From: Actinomycetales bacterium
GTDB taxonomy: Bacteria > Actinomycetota > Actinomycetes > Actinomycetales > Microbacteriaceae
DNA: 64,000 nt
Reading direction: 5' to 3'
Assembly (NCBI GenBank): GCA_017308515.1
Contig: JAFKEN010000006.1
Span: 230,479-294,478 of the forward strand
Every line of letters starts with the position of its first letter. The first letter of the stretch is position 1. The position numbers and the translations under genes are program-made. The notes under the pieces were generated by a model, which saw only the letters and a program-made list of their open reading frames with translations, made no database searches and was not told where the DNA came from. Below, piece after piece: positions 20,446 to 28,218 of the stretch.

Positions 20446-20997
20446 GTGAGCGGGTTCCAGGCGCGGTGGCTCGTCGTCTTCTGGCTGGGCTTCGCTAGCG
20501 GCTTCTTCCTCTTCGTCGAAGCCAGCGTGGCGTTCTCGCTCGGCAGCTTGGCCTTCGTGTCGTGGGTCGCGATGGTCTTCGGCTTCGCCGCGGTCCTGAT
20601 CGCCGCGCTCAACGCGACGCGGCTCGCGCGGCTCGGGGTCAGCGACCTGATCTTCGTGAAGGGCACGGGAACGGCGCGGGCGATCGCGATCGGCTGGGGG
20701 GCGGTCGGGCTCGCGATCCCCGTCGGCGTCGTGGTCGCGGTCGTGACGGATCTCAGCTCCGACGAGATCGTGTCGCCGATCAGCGGGGTGATCGGCACGC
20801 TCGGGGCGGTCGCGCTGCTGGCGATGTTCGGCCCGGGCTACGGCGAGTTGCGCGAAGCGATGCACCACGCGCTCGACGACGAGTCGGCTCGCGGCGTGCG
20901 CGAGAAGCTGCGCGCGCGACGGTCACCGGCGTCCGCGCCCGCGAGTGCGACCGCGACGGCGGGCCCGGAGCGCGCCCCAGGATCTCCGCTCAGCTGA
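20446..20997 (+). CDS. Small membrane protein of unknown function
   Basis: About 183 residues with four hydrophobic segments (WLVVFWLGFASGFFLFV; SLAFVSWVAMVFGFAAVLIAAL; IAIGWGAVGLAIPVGVVVAVV; GVIGTLGAVALLAMFG) and an Arg/Ala-rich C-terminal tail. I see no known domain. The GTG at 20446 was chosen because the frame upstream is antisense to the DUF2254 gene and a weak -10-like TTCACT ends 6 nt before it. The last 8 bp overlap the convergent ATPase gene. Confidence 0.6.
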   Translation: MSGFQARWLVVFWLGFASGFFLFVEASVAFSLGSLAFVSWVAMVFGFAAVLIAALNATRLARLGVSDLIFVKGTGTARAIAIGWGAVGLAIPVGVVVAVVTDLSSDEIVSPISGVIGTLGAVALLAMFGPGYGELREAMHHALDDESARGVREKLRARRSPASAPASATATAGPERAPGSPLS

Positions 20998-22060
20998 CCG
21001 GCACCGGCACGTCGCCGCCGCCCTCGCGCGTGATCCGGTCGGCCATCTGCACGAGCGAGCCCTGCTCGATGAAGCCGCCCGCGAAGAGGCCCTGACCCTT
21101 GCGGAACCGCGGCGCGCGCGCGAGCAGGTCGGCCGGCGCGTAGCCGAACAGGTCGGAGAGCTCGGCGAGGTCGCGCGGCGAACTGAGCTTCATGAGCGCG
21201 AGGTTGTCGCACTGCGAGAGCACGTTGACGTGGATCTTCGAGGGCCGCTGCGTTGACAGCAGCAGCCAGAGCCCGAACTTGCGCCCCTCGGCGGCGACCT
21301 GCACGACGCGCTCGACGAGGGCCCGCTCGAGCGGGGTGCTCGGATCGGGCGGGCAGATGTTGTGCGCCTCGTCGATGACGATGAGCACCGGGCGGCGCTC
21401 GGTGCGGCGCTCCCAGAGGTGGTCGAGCACCGCGAGGGCGGCGACCTTCGGCTCATCGGGGTCGGCGAAGCCGCCGAGATCCATGACGGTCGCGCGCGGG
21501 CGCTCGTCGATCACGTCCTCGGCGGCGAGGGCGCCGCGCGCCCAGAGATCCCACTCGAGGCTGCCGAGGTTCTCGATGCGGGTCGCGACCCGCTCGCGCG
21601 CGGGGTCGCCCGAGGCGCGCAGGGTGGCGATCAGGTCCGGGTCCTGGGCGGTGCCGTCGCGCTCGCCGCGCAGCAGCGCGTTGAACTCCTCGGGGTCGGC
21701 CACCGGGTCGAGGCGCAGCACGGCGGCGCGCGAGCGCAGCGGCATGTCGACGAAGCGCACGTGGAGGCGCTCGCCGCCCTCCTGCGTGCTGTGCAGCACG
21801 CGCACGCCCGCCTCCGCGATCGCCGCCGCGTCGGCCGGGTCGGCGCCCTCGCGCGGCTGGCCGAGCCCGACGAAGTCGGCGTTCGGGTCGAGGACCAGCA
21901 GCGGGAGCCGGGTGTGCAGCAGCAACTGCTCCAGCACCACGCCGAGCGCGTAGGTCTTGCCCGACCCGCTCTGCCCGCACCAGAAGGTGTGGCGGTTGAA
22001 GCGTTCCGCCGCGAGGGTGACGGCGCCGTCGTCGTTCGAACCGATCCGCAGAGCGACCAT
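20990..22060 (-). CDS. HerA-like/DUF87 ATPase
   Basis: A 356-residue FtsK/HerA-superfamily ATPase. Walker A is FWCGQSGSGKTYALGV (residues about 27-42), with LPLLVLDPNADFVGLG after it. Walker B is PVLIVIDEAHNICPPDPS and the arginine-finger region is GLWLLLSTQRPSKIHVNVLSQCDNLALMKL. HerA relatives translocate DNA with NurA, but no NurA or other partner is nearby, so its role is open. It starts with ATG 8 nt after TAGACT and is divergent from the PLDc_N/SHOCT gene. Confidence 0.8.
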   Translation of the reverse strand: MVALRIGSNDDGAVTLAAERFNRHTFWCGQSGSGKTYALGVVLEQLLLHTRLPLLVLDPNADFVGLGQPREGADPADAAAIAEAGVRVLHSTQEGGERLHVRFVDMPLRSRAAVLRLDPVADPEEFNALLRGERDGTAQDPDLIATLRASGDPARERVATRIENLGSLEWDLWARGALAAEDVIDERPRATVMDLGGFADPDEPKVAALAVLDHLWERRTERRPVLIVIDEAHNICPPDPSTPLERALVERVVQVAAEGRKFGLWLLLSTQRPSKIHVNVLSQCDNLALMKLSSPRDLAELSDLFGYAPADLLARAPRFRKGQGLFAGGFIEQGSLVQMADRITREGGGDVPVPVS

Positions 22061-22068
22061 GGGGCCGG

Positions 22069-22074
22069 AGTCTA
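22069..22074 (-). promoter_or_regulatory. Leaderless -10 box, HerA-like gene
   Basis: On the minus strand TAGACT ends 8 nt before the ATG at 22060, slightly longer than the 6-7 nt seen elsewhere. Confidence 0.5.
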
Positions 22075-22125
22075 GCGATGCTCGATTGCGCCGGGTCGCG
22101 CCCCCGCCCGGCTACCGGGCCACGG

Positions 22126-22131
22126 TACGAT
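22126..22131 (+). promoter_or_regulatory. -10 box, PLDc_N/SHOCT gene
   Basis: TACGAT lies 56 nt before the ATG at 22188, with a GGGAG Shine-Dalgarno in the leader. It probably drives the three-gene run to 24372. Confidence 0.45.
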
Positions 22132-22187
22132 CCGGCGGGCGCGGCGAACCTGGATCGCCGCCGAACTCGAGCTGGGAGTGGATTGTG

Positions 22188-22574
22188 ATGGATTTCTGGG
22201 CCAACTTCTGGGGCCTCATCTGGTGGTTCCTGTGGGCGTTCGTCTTCATCGCCTACCTGATGGCGCTGTTCTCGGTCATCGGCGACCTGTTCCGCGACCA
22301 CGAGCTGAAGGGCGGATACAAGGCGCTCTGGTTCGTGTTCCTGATCTTCGTGCCGTTCCTCACGGTGCTCGTCTACCTGATCGCGCGGGGCGAGGGCATG
22401 GCCCGCCGCAGCAACCGCGCGGCCCGCCAGACGAAGGACGAGGCGGAGGCCTACATCCGCGAGGTCGCCGGCTCGAGCCCGGCGTCGCAGATCGCCGAGG
22501 CGAAGTCGCTGCTCGACGCGGGCGCGATCACGAAGAGCGAGTTCGAGACGCTCAAGGCGAAGGCGCTCGCCTGA
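22188..22574 (+). CDS. PLDc_N and SHOCT domain membrane protein
   Basis: A 128-residue protein with two N-terminal membrane helices (WGLIWWFLWAFVFIAYLMALFSVIGDLF and ALWFVFLIFVPFLTVLVYLIARG) matching the phospholipase-D-nuclease N-terminal (PLDc_N) fold without any nuclease domain. A C-terminal SHOCT helix pair follows (SQIAEAKSLLDAGAITKSEF). Proteins of this build are common in actinobacteria and lack a defined role. A GTG just upstream at 22185 is an equally possible start. Confidence 0.8.
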   Translation: MDFWANFWGLIWWFLWAFVFIAYLMALFSVIGDLFRDHELKGGYKALWFVFLIFVPFLTVLVYLIARGEGMARRSNRAARQTKDEAEAYIREVAGSSPASQIAEAKSLLDAGAITKSEFETLKAKALA

Positions 22575-22594
22575 ACGAGGCCGCCTCTCCGGGC

Positions 22595-23869
22595 GTGCGC
22601 TGGCTTCTCGCACGCTCCCTCCCGGCGCTCCTGATCGGAGTGCTCTCGGGCGCGACCCTGTGGGGGCTCGACGAACTCGCCGAGCTCCTGCAGGGCGCAC
22701 TCTGGGAGGCGCTGCCGCACGCGATCGGGGTCGACCCCTCCAGCGGGTGGTGGATCTTCGCGGTGCTCGCGCTCACCGGGGTCGCTGTCGGGCTCGTGCT
22801 GCAGTTCGCCCCCGGCCACGGCGGCTTCGACTCCGCGACGCACGAGCTGGATGCGCCGGTGCTGCCCCTGCGCACCCTACCGGGCCTCGCCCTCGTCACG
22901 GTTCTCGCCCTCGCGGGCGGCGTGAGCCTCGGGCCGGAGAGCCCGATCATCGCGATCAACACGGGGATCGTCGTGCTGCTCGTGACACGGTTCCTGCCGT
23001 TCTACTCCGCGCCGCTCGCGGCGCTCACCACGGCCTCCGCGACGATCGGGGCCATGTTCGGCACACCGGTCGCGGCGGCGCTGCTGCTCACCGGGGTGCT
23101 CGCGGCACTGCCGGCGCGCGGCGCCCTCTGGGACCGCCTGTTCCTCCCGCTCGTCGCGGCCGGCGCGGGCGCCGTCACGATGCTGCTGCTCGGCGGCCCG
23201 ATGGTGGGCATGGCACTGCCGAAGGCGGAGAGCCTCGGCCTGCCCGAGCTCGGCGCGGCGGCCGCCATCGCGGTCGCGGCGGCGGCGATCGGCGTGCTGG
23301 GTGCGCTCGCGTTCCCGTGGGTGCATCGCGCCTTCCACGCGCTGCGGTATCCGCTCTTGATCGCGAGCGCGGGCGGCGTCGTGCTGGGGGCGCTCGGCGC
23401 CCTCGGCGGCCCCGTCACCCTCTTCAAGGGCCTCCACGAGACCGGCGAGCTGCTGACGCGAGCCGGAGAGTTCGGACTCGGCGGCCTCGCGCTCGTGCTG
23501 GCGGTCAAGCTCGCGGCGCTGCTCGTCTCGGCGAGTGCCGGCTTCCGCGGCGGTCGAATCTTCCCGGCCCTGTTCCTCGGCGTCGCGACCGGGCTGCTCG
23601 CGCAGGCCCTCGTGCCGCAGATCCCGCTCGGCGTGGCGGTCGCCTCCGGCGTGCTCGGGATGGTGCTCGCGGTCGGCCGCGACGGCTGGCTCGCGCTCAT
23701 GCTCGCGGCACTCGTCGCGGGCGACGTCGCGCTGCTGCCGATCCTCGCACTCGCCGTGCTGCCCGCCTGGCTCGTCGTGACCGCGGCCCCGCACTTCCTG
23801 GTGCGGCCGCGCGCGCCGGAGGCCGGTGCCGAGCCCGCGGCGCCCGAACGGGCGGGGGCTTCGGCATGA
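22595..23869 (+). CDS. ClC-family chloride/ion channel protein
   Basis: About 424 residues with ten or more hydrophobic segments and ClC signatures: GGVSLGPESPIIAINTG (the GxxxGPE selectivity-filter type), TASATIGAMFGTPVAAALLL and SAGFRGGRIFPALFLG. It would conduct or exchange chloride or another anion. The start is uncertain. An unconventional CTG at 22571 overlaps the upstream stop as CTGA, while the first GTG is at 22595 without a clear Shine-Dalgarno. It is coupled to the next gene by an ATGA overlap. Confidence 0.8.
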   Translation: MRWLLARSLPALLIGVLSGATLWGLDELAELLQGALWEALPHAIGVDPSSGWWIFAVLALTGVAVGLVLQFAPGHGGFDSATHELDAPVLPLRTLPGLALVTVLALAGGVSLGPESPIIAINTGIVVLLVTRFLPFYSAPLAALTTASATIGAMFGTPVAAALLLTGVLAALPARGALWDRLFLPLVAAGAGAVTMLLLGGPMVGMALPKAESLGLPELGAAAAIAVAAAAIGVLGALAFPWVHRAFHALRYPLLIASAGGVVLGALGALGGPVTLFKGLHETGELLTRAGEFGLGGLALVLAVKLAALLVSASAGFRGGRIFPALFLGVATGLLAQALVPQIPLGVAVASGVLGMVLAVGRDGWLALMLAALVAGDVALLPILALAVLPAWLVVTAAPHFLVRPRAPEAGAEPAAPERAGASA

Positions 23870-24372
23870 GGATGCCGTCGAACTCGCGCCGCGCGGTTCT
23901 TGCGACGATCGCGCGCTGCGCGGCGACCGCGCTCGCGCTCGTGCTGGCGTACGTGCTGCTGCCGATCGGCGTGCTCGACTTCGCCCCGGCGCTGTTCTTC
24001 GTGCTCGCCGCGGCGCTCTTCGCGGTCGTGCTGACCTACCAGCTCCGGGCGATCGTGCGCTCGCCCACCCCGGTGCTGCAGGCCGCCGAAGCGGTCGCGG
24101 CGCTGCTCGTGCTGAGCGTCGTCTCGTTCGCGGGCGTCTACGCGATCCTCTCCGCGGGGGATCCCACGGCCTTCACCGAGGTGCTCGACAAGGTCGACGC
24201 GGTCTACTTCTCGGTCACCGTGCTCACGACGGTCGGCTTCGGCGACATCGCGGCTGTGACCACGCCCGCGCGCATCGCGGTGACCGTGCAGATGCTCATC
24301 GACCTCGTCATGGTCGCGGGGGTGGTGCGCGCCATCACCTCGGCCACCCGGCGCGGTCGTGAGCATCGCTAG
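23866..24372 (+). CDS. Two-TM potassium channel protein
   Basis: A 168-residue ion channel subunit. Two N-terminal helices are followed by a third, a pore loop and a final helix. The pore loop is YFSVTVLTTVGFGDIAA with TVGFGD as the K+ selectivity filter. No RCK or cyclic-nucleotide domain is attached. The ATG overlaps the ClC gene stop by 4 bp, so the anion channel and the potassium channel are probably made together, which would suit electroneutral ion balance (inference). Confidence 0.85.
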   Translation: MRMPSNSRRAVLATIARCAATALALVLAYVLLPIGVLDFAPALFFVLAAALFAVVLTYQLRAIVRSPTPVLQAAEAVAALLVLSVVSFAGVYAILSAGDPTAFTEVLDKVDAVYFSVTVLTTVGFGDIAAVTTPARIAVTVQMLIDLVMVAGVVRAITSATRRGREHR

Positions 24373-24375
24373 GCT
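24370..24375 (+). promoter_or_regulatory. Leaderless -10 box, HdeD-like gene
   Basis: TAGGCT, whose TAG is also the stop codon of the potassium channel gene, ends 6 nt before the GTG at 24382. Confidence 0.6.
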
Positions 24376-24381
24376 CCCGGT

Positions 24382-24987
24382 GTGAGCACCTCGCCCGTCA
24401 CCCCTGCCCCCGCCCCCGCCCCCGCCGCCACCGACGCCCAGGTGCGGGCGATCTTCCGCCGCGGCGCGTGGGTCGCGGCGATCGTCGCCCTCGTCGCCGG
24501 CGTCCTCGCCCTCGCGTTCCCCGGCGCGGCCCTCACCGTCGTCGCGCTGTTCGTCGGCGTGTACCTGATCGTGACGGGAATCATGCGCATCTCGACCGCG
24601 GTCTCGGCCTCGTCGCTGCGCCGCTCCTGGCGAGGCCTGCTCGGGCTCGTCGGGGCGCTGCTGGTGGTCGCCGGCGTCATCGTGCTCAACAACCCCTTCG
24701 GCAGCCTGGTCGCGCTCGTCATCGTCACCGCGATCGGCTGGATCATCGACGGCGTCGGCTACCTGCTGGCCGCCTTCCGTCTCGGCGCCGCCGCGATCTC
24801 GTGGCCCTTCGCGCTCGCCGGGGTCGCCCTCGTCGTGGCCGGGATCGTGCTGCTCGTGCTGCCCCGCGAGGCGCTCGGCGCCGTCTTCCTCGGGATCGCC
24901 GTGCTGCTCATCGTCATCGGCGCGGTCGGCATCGTCGGGCTCGCCCTCAGCCAGGGGCGGGCCGCGCGCGCCCCGCGTCCTCGCTAG
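24382..24987 (+). CDS. HdeD/DUF308 family membrane protein
   Basis: A 201-residue membrane protein with six hydrophobic helices in three similar pairs (for example AGVLALAFPGAALTVVALFVGVYLIVTG and LLVVAGVIVLNNPFGSLVAL), the HdeD/DUF308 pattern. In enterobacteria HdeD is linked to acid resistance at high cell density; no role is known for actinobacterial members. The first 20 residues are Pro/Ala-rich. It is convergent with purC, 33 bp away. Confidence 0.8.
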   Translation: MSTSPVTPAPAPAPAATDAQVRAIFRRGAWVAAIVALVAGVLALAFPGAALTVVALFVGVYLIVTGIMRISTAVSASSLRRSWRGLLGLVGALLVVAGVIVLNNPFGSLVALVIVTAIGWIIDGVGYLLAAFRLGAAAISWPFALAGVALVVAGIVLLVLPREALGAVFLGIAVLLIVIGAVGIVGLALSQGRAARAPRPR

Positions 24988-25020
24988 GGACCCCGCACCA
25001 CGGGGCCCGAGCGCCCCGGC

Positions 25021-25941
25021 TCAGCCCTCGAGCCGCTCGAGCAGCTCGCGGTAGCGCGCGGCGGTGCGCTCGACGATCTCCGCGGGCAGCGCGGGCGGGG
25101 TGCCGGTGCGGTCCCAGTGGGCGGCGAGCCAGTCGCGCACGATCTGCTTGTCGAAGCTCGCGAGCCGGTCGGGGCCGCCGGCGGCGTAGGCCTCCGCGTC
25201 CCAGTAGCGGCTCGAGTCGGAGGTGAGCACCTCGTCGGCGAGCACGATCTCGCCGCCGTCCTCGGGGTCGCGGCCGAACTCGAACTTGGTGTCGGCCAGC
25301 AGCAGGCCGTGCTCCTTCGCGATCGCGGCGCCGGTCGCGTAGAGGGCGAGGCTGCGCTCGCGCAGCTCGGTCGCATCCGCCTCGCCGATCAGCTCGACGG
25401 TGCGCGCGAAGCTGATGTTCTCGTCGTGCTCGCCCTGGGGGGCCTTGAAGGCGGGGGTGTAGATCGGCTCGGGCAGCCGGTCGCCGTCGGAAAGCCCGTC
25501 GGGCAGCGCGATGCCGCAGACCGTGCCGTGCTCGCGGTACTCCGCCCAGCCCGAGCCGGTCAGGTAGCCGCGCACGACCGCCTCGATCGGGAACATCGCG
25601 AGCCGGTGCACGAGCATCGACTTCGGCGCGAGATCCTCGGGCAGGTGCTCGCCGAGCGCCGGGTGGGCGGCCGCGAGGTGGTTGGGCATGCCGAGCCGGC
25701 CGAACCACCACAGGCTCAGCTGGGTGAGCATCGCGCCCTTGCCGGGGATCGCCGGCTCGAGCACGTGGTCGAACGCGCTCACGCGGTCGGAGGCCACCAC
25801 GAGCAGCCGGCCGGGAGCGCGGTCGTGCTCGTAGAGCGCGCGCACCTTGCCGGTGTAGAGGTGCCGCCAGCCGGCGGCCAGCAGGCGCGGATCGCCCGGA
25901 CCGCCGCCGATCTTGATCGGCCCCGTCGTCGCGTCGCTCAT
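25021..25941 (-). CDS. purC: SAICAR synthetase
   Basis: A 306-residue phosphoribosylaminoimidazole-succinocarboxamide synthase: CAIR + Asp + ATP to SAICAR. The conserved [10 protein letters not shown] (residues about 29-38), [49 protein letters not shown] and [10 protein letters not shown] are all present. The ATG overlaps the purD stop (ATGA), so purD-purC are translationally coupled. The longer ORF upstream is read-through of purD in another frame. Confidence 0.97.
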   Translation of the reverse strand: MSDATTGPIKIGGGPGDPRLLAAGWRHLYTGKVRALYEHDRAPGRLLVVASDRVSAFDHVLEPAIPGKGAMLTQLSLWWFGRLGMPNHLAAAHPALGEHLPEDLAPKSMLVHRLAMFPIEAVVRGYLTGSGWAEYREHGTVCGIALPDGLSDGDRLPEPIYTPAFKAPQGEHDENISFARTVELIGEADATELRERSLALYATGAAIAKEHGLLLADTKFEFGRDPEDGGEIVLADEVLTSDSSRYWDAEAYAAGGPDRLASFDKQIVRDWLAAHWDRTGTPPALPAEIVERTAARYRELLERLEG

Positions 25942-27266
25942 GCCGTCGCTCCCTCGGTCGTCGTCGTGCCGTGCCCCTCGGCGGCGCGCTGCGCGATGTC
26001 CCGCCGGAACCACCCGCCCTCGAGTCCCACGTGGCCGATGCCGCGGTAGGCCGCGTCGCGGGCGGCGGCGAGATCGGGGCCGCGACCCACCACCCCGAGC
26101 ACGCGCCCGCCGGTCGCGAGGAACGCCTCCCCGTCGCGCGCGGTCGCGGCGTGCACGAGCGCGGCGCCCGGCTCGGCCGCCGCCTCCTCGAGCCCGCTGA
26201 GCGGGCGGCCGGTGACCGGCGCCTCCGGGTAGCCCTCGCTCGCGAGCACGACGACAACCGCCGCCTCGTCGTCGAAGGCCGGGGCGTCGTGCTCGGCGAG
26301 CGTGCCCGTCGCGGCGGCCAGCAGCATCTCGCCGAGCGGGCTCGCGAGCCGCGGCAGCACGACCTGGGTCTCGGGGTCGCCGAAGCGCGCGTTGAACTCG
26401 ATGACCCGCACCCCGGCCGGCGTGAGCACGAGGCCGCAGTAGAGCAGGCCGCGGAAGGGCGTGTTCTCGCTCTCGAGCTCGCGGATCACCGGCTCGGCGA
26501 TCGTGCGCCGCACCTCGTCGACGAACTCGGCCTCGCTCGCCCAGCGCCCCGCGACCCCTTCGGGGCCGGAGCCGTCGGTGAGCCACGGCAGCGGCGAGTA
26601 GGCGCCCATGCCGCCCGTGTTGGGCCCGGTGTCGCCGTCGTGGGCGCGCTTGAAGTCCTGCGCCGGCGCGAGCGCGGCGACGTCGTGCCCGTCGGCGAGG
26701 AAGAACAGGCTCACCTCGGGGCCGGAGAGGAACTCCTCGACGAGCACCGGCCCCTGCTGGAGGTAGTGCTCGGCGTGGGCGAGGGCCGCGTCGCGGTCGG
26801 GGGTGACGAGCACGCCCTTGCCGGCGGCGAGTCCGTCGGCCTTGACGACGAAGGGGGCGGGGAAGTCGTCGAGCGCGGCCGCCGCGTCCTCGGGGGTGGA
26901 GACGCGCACGGCGCGCCCGGTCGGCACGCCCGCCGACTCCATGACGCGCTTGGCGAAGGCCTTCGAGCCCTCCAGCTGCGCGGCGGCCTTGTCGGGGCCG
27001 AAGACCGGGATGTGCGCGCGGCGCAGCCGGTCGGCGACGCCCGCGACGAGCGGCGCCTCCGGCCCGATGACGACGAGGTGGATGCCCGCGTCGACCGCGT
27101 AGGCGGCGACGACCTCGGCGTTCGTCGGGTCGAGCGCGACGGTCTCCACCTCGGCGGCGATGCCGGCATTGCCGGGGGCGGCGAAGATCTCGTGCTCGCC
27201 GTCGCGCAGCAGCGCGCTCACGATCGCGTGCTCCCGCGCGCCCGAGCCCAGCACGAGGATCCTCAC
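25938..27266 (-). CDS. purD: Phosphoribosylamine-glycine ligase
   Basis: GAR synthetase, 442 residues. It joins phosphoribosylamine and glycine with ATP. The N-terminal [14 protein letters not shown] is the family start; ATP-grasp elements [14 protein letters not shown] and [26 protein letters not shown] are clear, as is [17 protein letters not shown] start, 6 nt after a TAGCCT box, with purC directly coupled behind it. The gene is divergent from a sterol-carrier-like gene with only 32 bp between the starts. Confidence 0.97.
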   Translation of the reverse strand: MRILVLGSGAREHAIVSALLRDGEHEIFAAPGNAGIAAEVETVALDPTNAEVVAAYAVDAGIHLVVIGPEAPLVAGVADRLRRAHIPVFGPDKAAAQLEGSKAFAKRVMESAGVPTGRAVRVSTPEDAAAALDDFPAPFVVKADGLAAGKGVLVTPDRDAALAHAEHYLQQGPVLVEEFLSGPEVSLFFLADGHDVAALAPAQDFKRAHDGDTGPNTGGMGAYSPLPWLTDGSGPEGVAGRWASEAEFVDEVRRTIAEPVIRELESENTPFRGLLYCGLVLTPAGVRVIEFNARFGDPETQVVLPRLASPLGEMLLAAATGTLAEHDAPAFDDEAAVVVVLASEGYPEAPVTGRPLSGLEEAAAEPGAALVHAATARDGEAFLATGGRVLGVVGRGPDLAAARDAAYRGIGHVGLEGGWFRRDIAQRAAEGHGTTTTEGATA

Positions 27267-27272
27267 CCGGCC

Positions 27273-27291
27273 AGGCTACCCGCGCTACCGT
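27273..27291. promoter_or_regulatory. Back-to-back leaderless promoters, purD and SCP-like gene
   Basis: On the minus strand TAGCCT (27278-27273) ends 6 nt before the purD GTG. On the plus strand TACCGT (27286-27291) ends 7 nt before the ATG at 27299. Only 7 bp separate the two boxes, so polymerases would compete. Confidence 0.6.
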
Positions 27292-27298
27292 GGCCGCC

Positions 27299-27670
27299 AT
27301 GACCGTCCGCCGGCGCATCGATCCCGCCGAGGGGGCGGCGGCGGTGCGGGCGGTTCTCGCCGATCCGGGGGCGCCGCGCGCGAGCCTCGCGACGGCGGTG
27401 CGCTACCTCCTCGAGGAGCTCGCGGTGCGGGCCGAGGGCCGCACCGTGGAGGTGCGGGTGCCGCCGTTCGGGGCGGTGCAGGCGATCCCGGGGCCCCGCC
27501 ACACCCGCGGCACCCCGCCGAACGTCGTCGAGACCGACGCCGCCACCTGGATCGCCCTCGCGACCGGCGCTCTCGACTGGCCCGCGGCACTCGCCGCGGC
27601 CCGCGTCACCGCGTCGGGATCGCGCGCCGGGGAGATCGCGCGCGTGCTGCCCGTGCGCTGGGAGGCCTGA
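27299..27670 (+). CDS. Sterol-carrier-protein-like (bacterial SCP orthologue)
   Basis: A 123-residue protein resembling the actinobacterial sterol carrier family. It has an N-terminal helical region, the strand VEVRVPPFGAVQAIPGPRHTRGTPPNVVETDAATW and then WPAALAAARVTASGSRAGEI. Members of this family commonly sit beside pur genes in actinobacteria, which the context here repeats. The ligand is unknown. A GTG at 27290 is in frame but lies inside the promoter. Confidence 0.75.
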   Translation: MTVRRRIDPAEGAAAVRAVLADPGAPRASLATAVRYLLEELAVRAEGRTVEVRVPPFGAVQAIPGPRHTRGTPPNVVETDAATWIALATGALDWPAALAAARVTASGSRAGEIARVLPVRWEA

Positions 27671-27689
27671 GCGCGTCGAGTGGGAGGAA

Positions 27690-27749
27690 GCCGAGTGGGG
27701 GGAAGATGTCGCCATCCGGCTGCGAGACGACACCTTCTCCCCACTCGGC
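27690..27749. repeat. Long imperfect inverted repeat (hairpin element)
   Basis: Two 22-nt arms (27690-27711 and 27728-27749) pair at 20 of 22 positions around a 16-nt loop. The left arm begins GCCGAGTGGGG and the right arm ends CCCCACTCGGC. A third, direct partial copy (GTCGAGTGGGAGGAA, 27676-27690) lies just left. There is no U-tract. The arms are less GC-rich than the surroundings. It looks like a dispersed intergenic repeat (REP/MITE-like) or a structured RNA rather than a simple terminator. Confidence 0.65.
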
Positions 27750-27790
27750 GACCGGGAGGGGGCCGTCTGCGGCCCGCACGCGACCGCTGC

Positions 27791-27796
27791 GAGAAT
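27791..27796 (+). promoter_or_regulatory. Weak -10 box, small membrane protein gene
   Basis: GAGAAT ends 7 nt before the GTG at 27804. It keeps the A2 and T6 positions but not T1. Confidence 0.3.
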
Positions 27797-27803
27797 GGAT
27801 GCC

Positions 27804-28136
27804 GTGAGCACCCCCGGCGAAACCCCCCGCCCCGGTGAGGCGCGCGTGCGCCGCGCCCCGCGCATCGGCGTCTTCCTCGTCGTCGGCGGCCTGCTCGGCC
27901 TCGTCGCGACGCTCATCGTCACGAGTCTGTTCCCCGCCGACCCGAAGGTCGGCTTCTGGGCGAGCTACCTCTACTTCTGCCTCTACGGCGTTCCCGCCGG
28001 CCTGCTGCTCGGCGCCCTCGTCGCGCTGCCGCTCGACGCGCGCTCGCGCCGCCGGGCGCGCACCATCACGGTCGAGTCGGAGCGGGTCGGCGCGACGGAG
28101 CCGGGGAGCGACCCGGCCGCGCCCGACGGGCCCTGA
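27804..28136 (+). CDS. Small two-helix membrane protein
   Basis: A 110-residue protein with a basic N-terminus and two hydrophobic helices (IGVFLVVGGLLGLVATLIVTSLF and YLYFCLYGVPAGLLLGALVALPL), ending in a polar tail. I do not recognise a named family, though small proteins of this kind are often found next to purF in actinobacteria. An ATG at 27795 is also in frame; the GTG at 27804 fits the 7-nt promoter spacing. The gene end is part of a 15-bp tandem repeat. Confidence 0.65.
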   Translation: MSTPGETPRPGEARVRRAPRIGVFLVVGGLLGLVATLIVTSLFPADPKVGFWASYLYFCLYGVPAGLLLGALVALPLDARSRRRARTITVESERVGATEPGSDPAAPDGP

Positions 28137-28174
28137 GTCGACGGGCCCTGAGTCGACGGGCCCTGAGGCCCGTC
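28122..28174 (+). repeat. 15-bp tandem repeat ending in a hairpin
   Basis: CGACGGGCCCTGAGT occurs three times in a row (the last with GG for GT), the first copy carrying the stop codon at 28134-28136. The last copy runs into a perfect hairpin, GACGGGCC (28155-28162), loop CTGA, GGCCCGTC (28167-28174). It lies between convergent genes and may serve as a two-way terminator. Confidence 0.7.
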
Positions 28175-28218
28175 GTGAGCGCGCCGTGCTCGGTTCCGAG
28201 CCGCCGAGCGCGCGCCGC

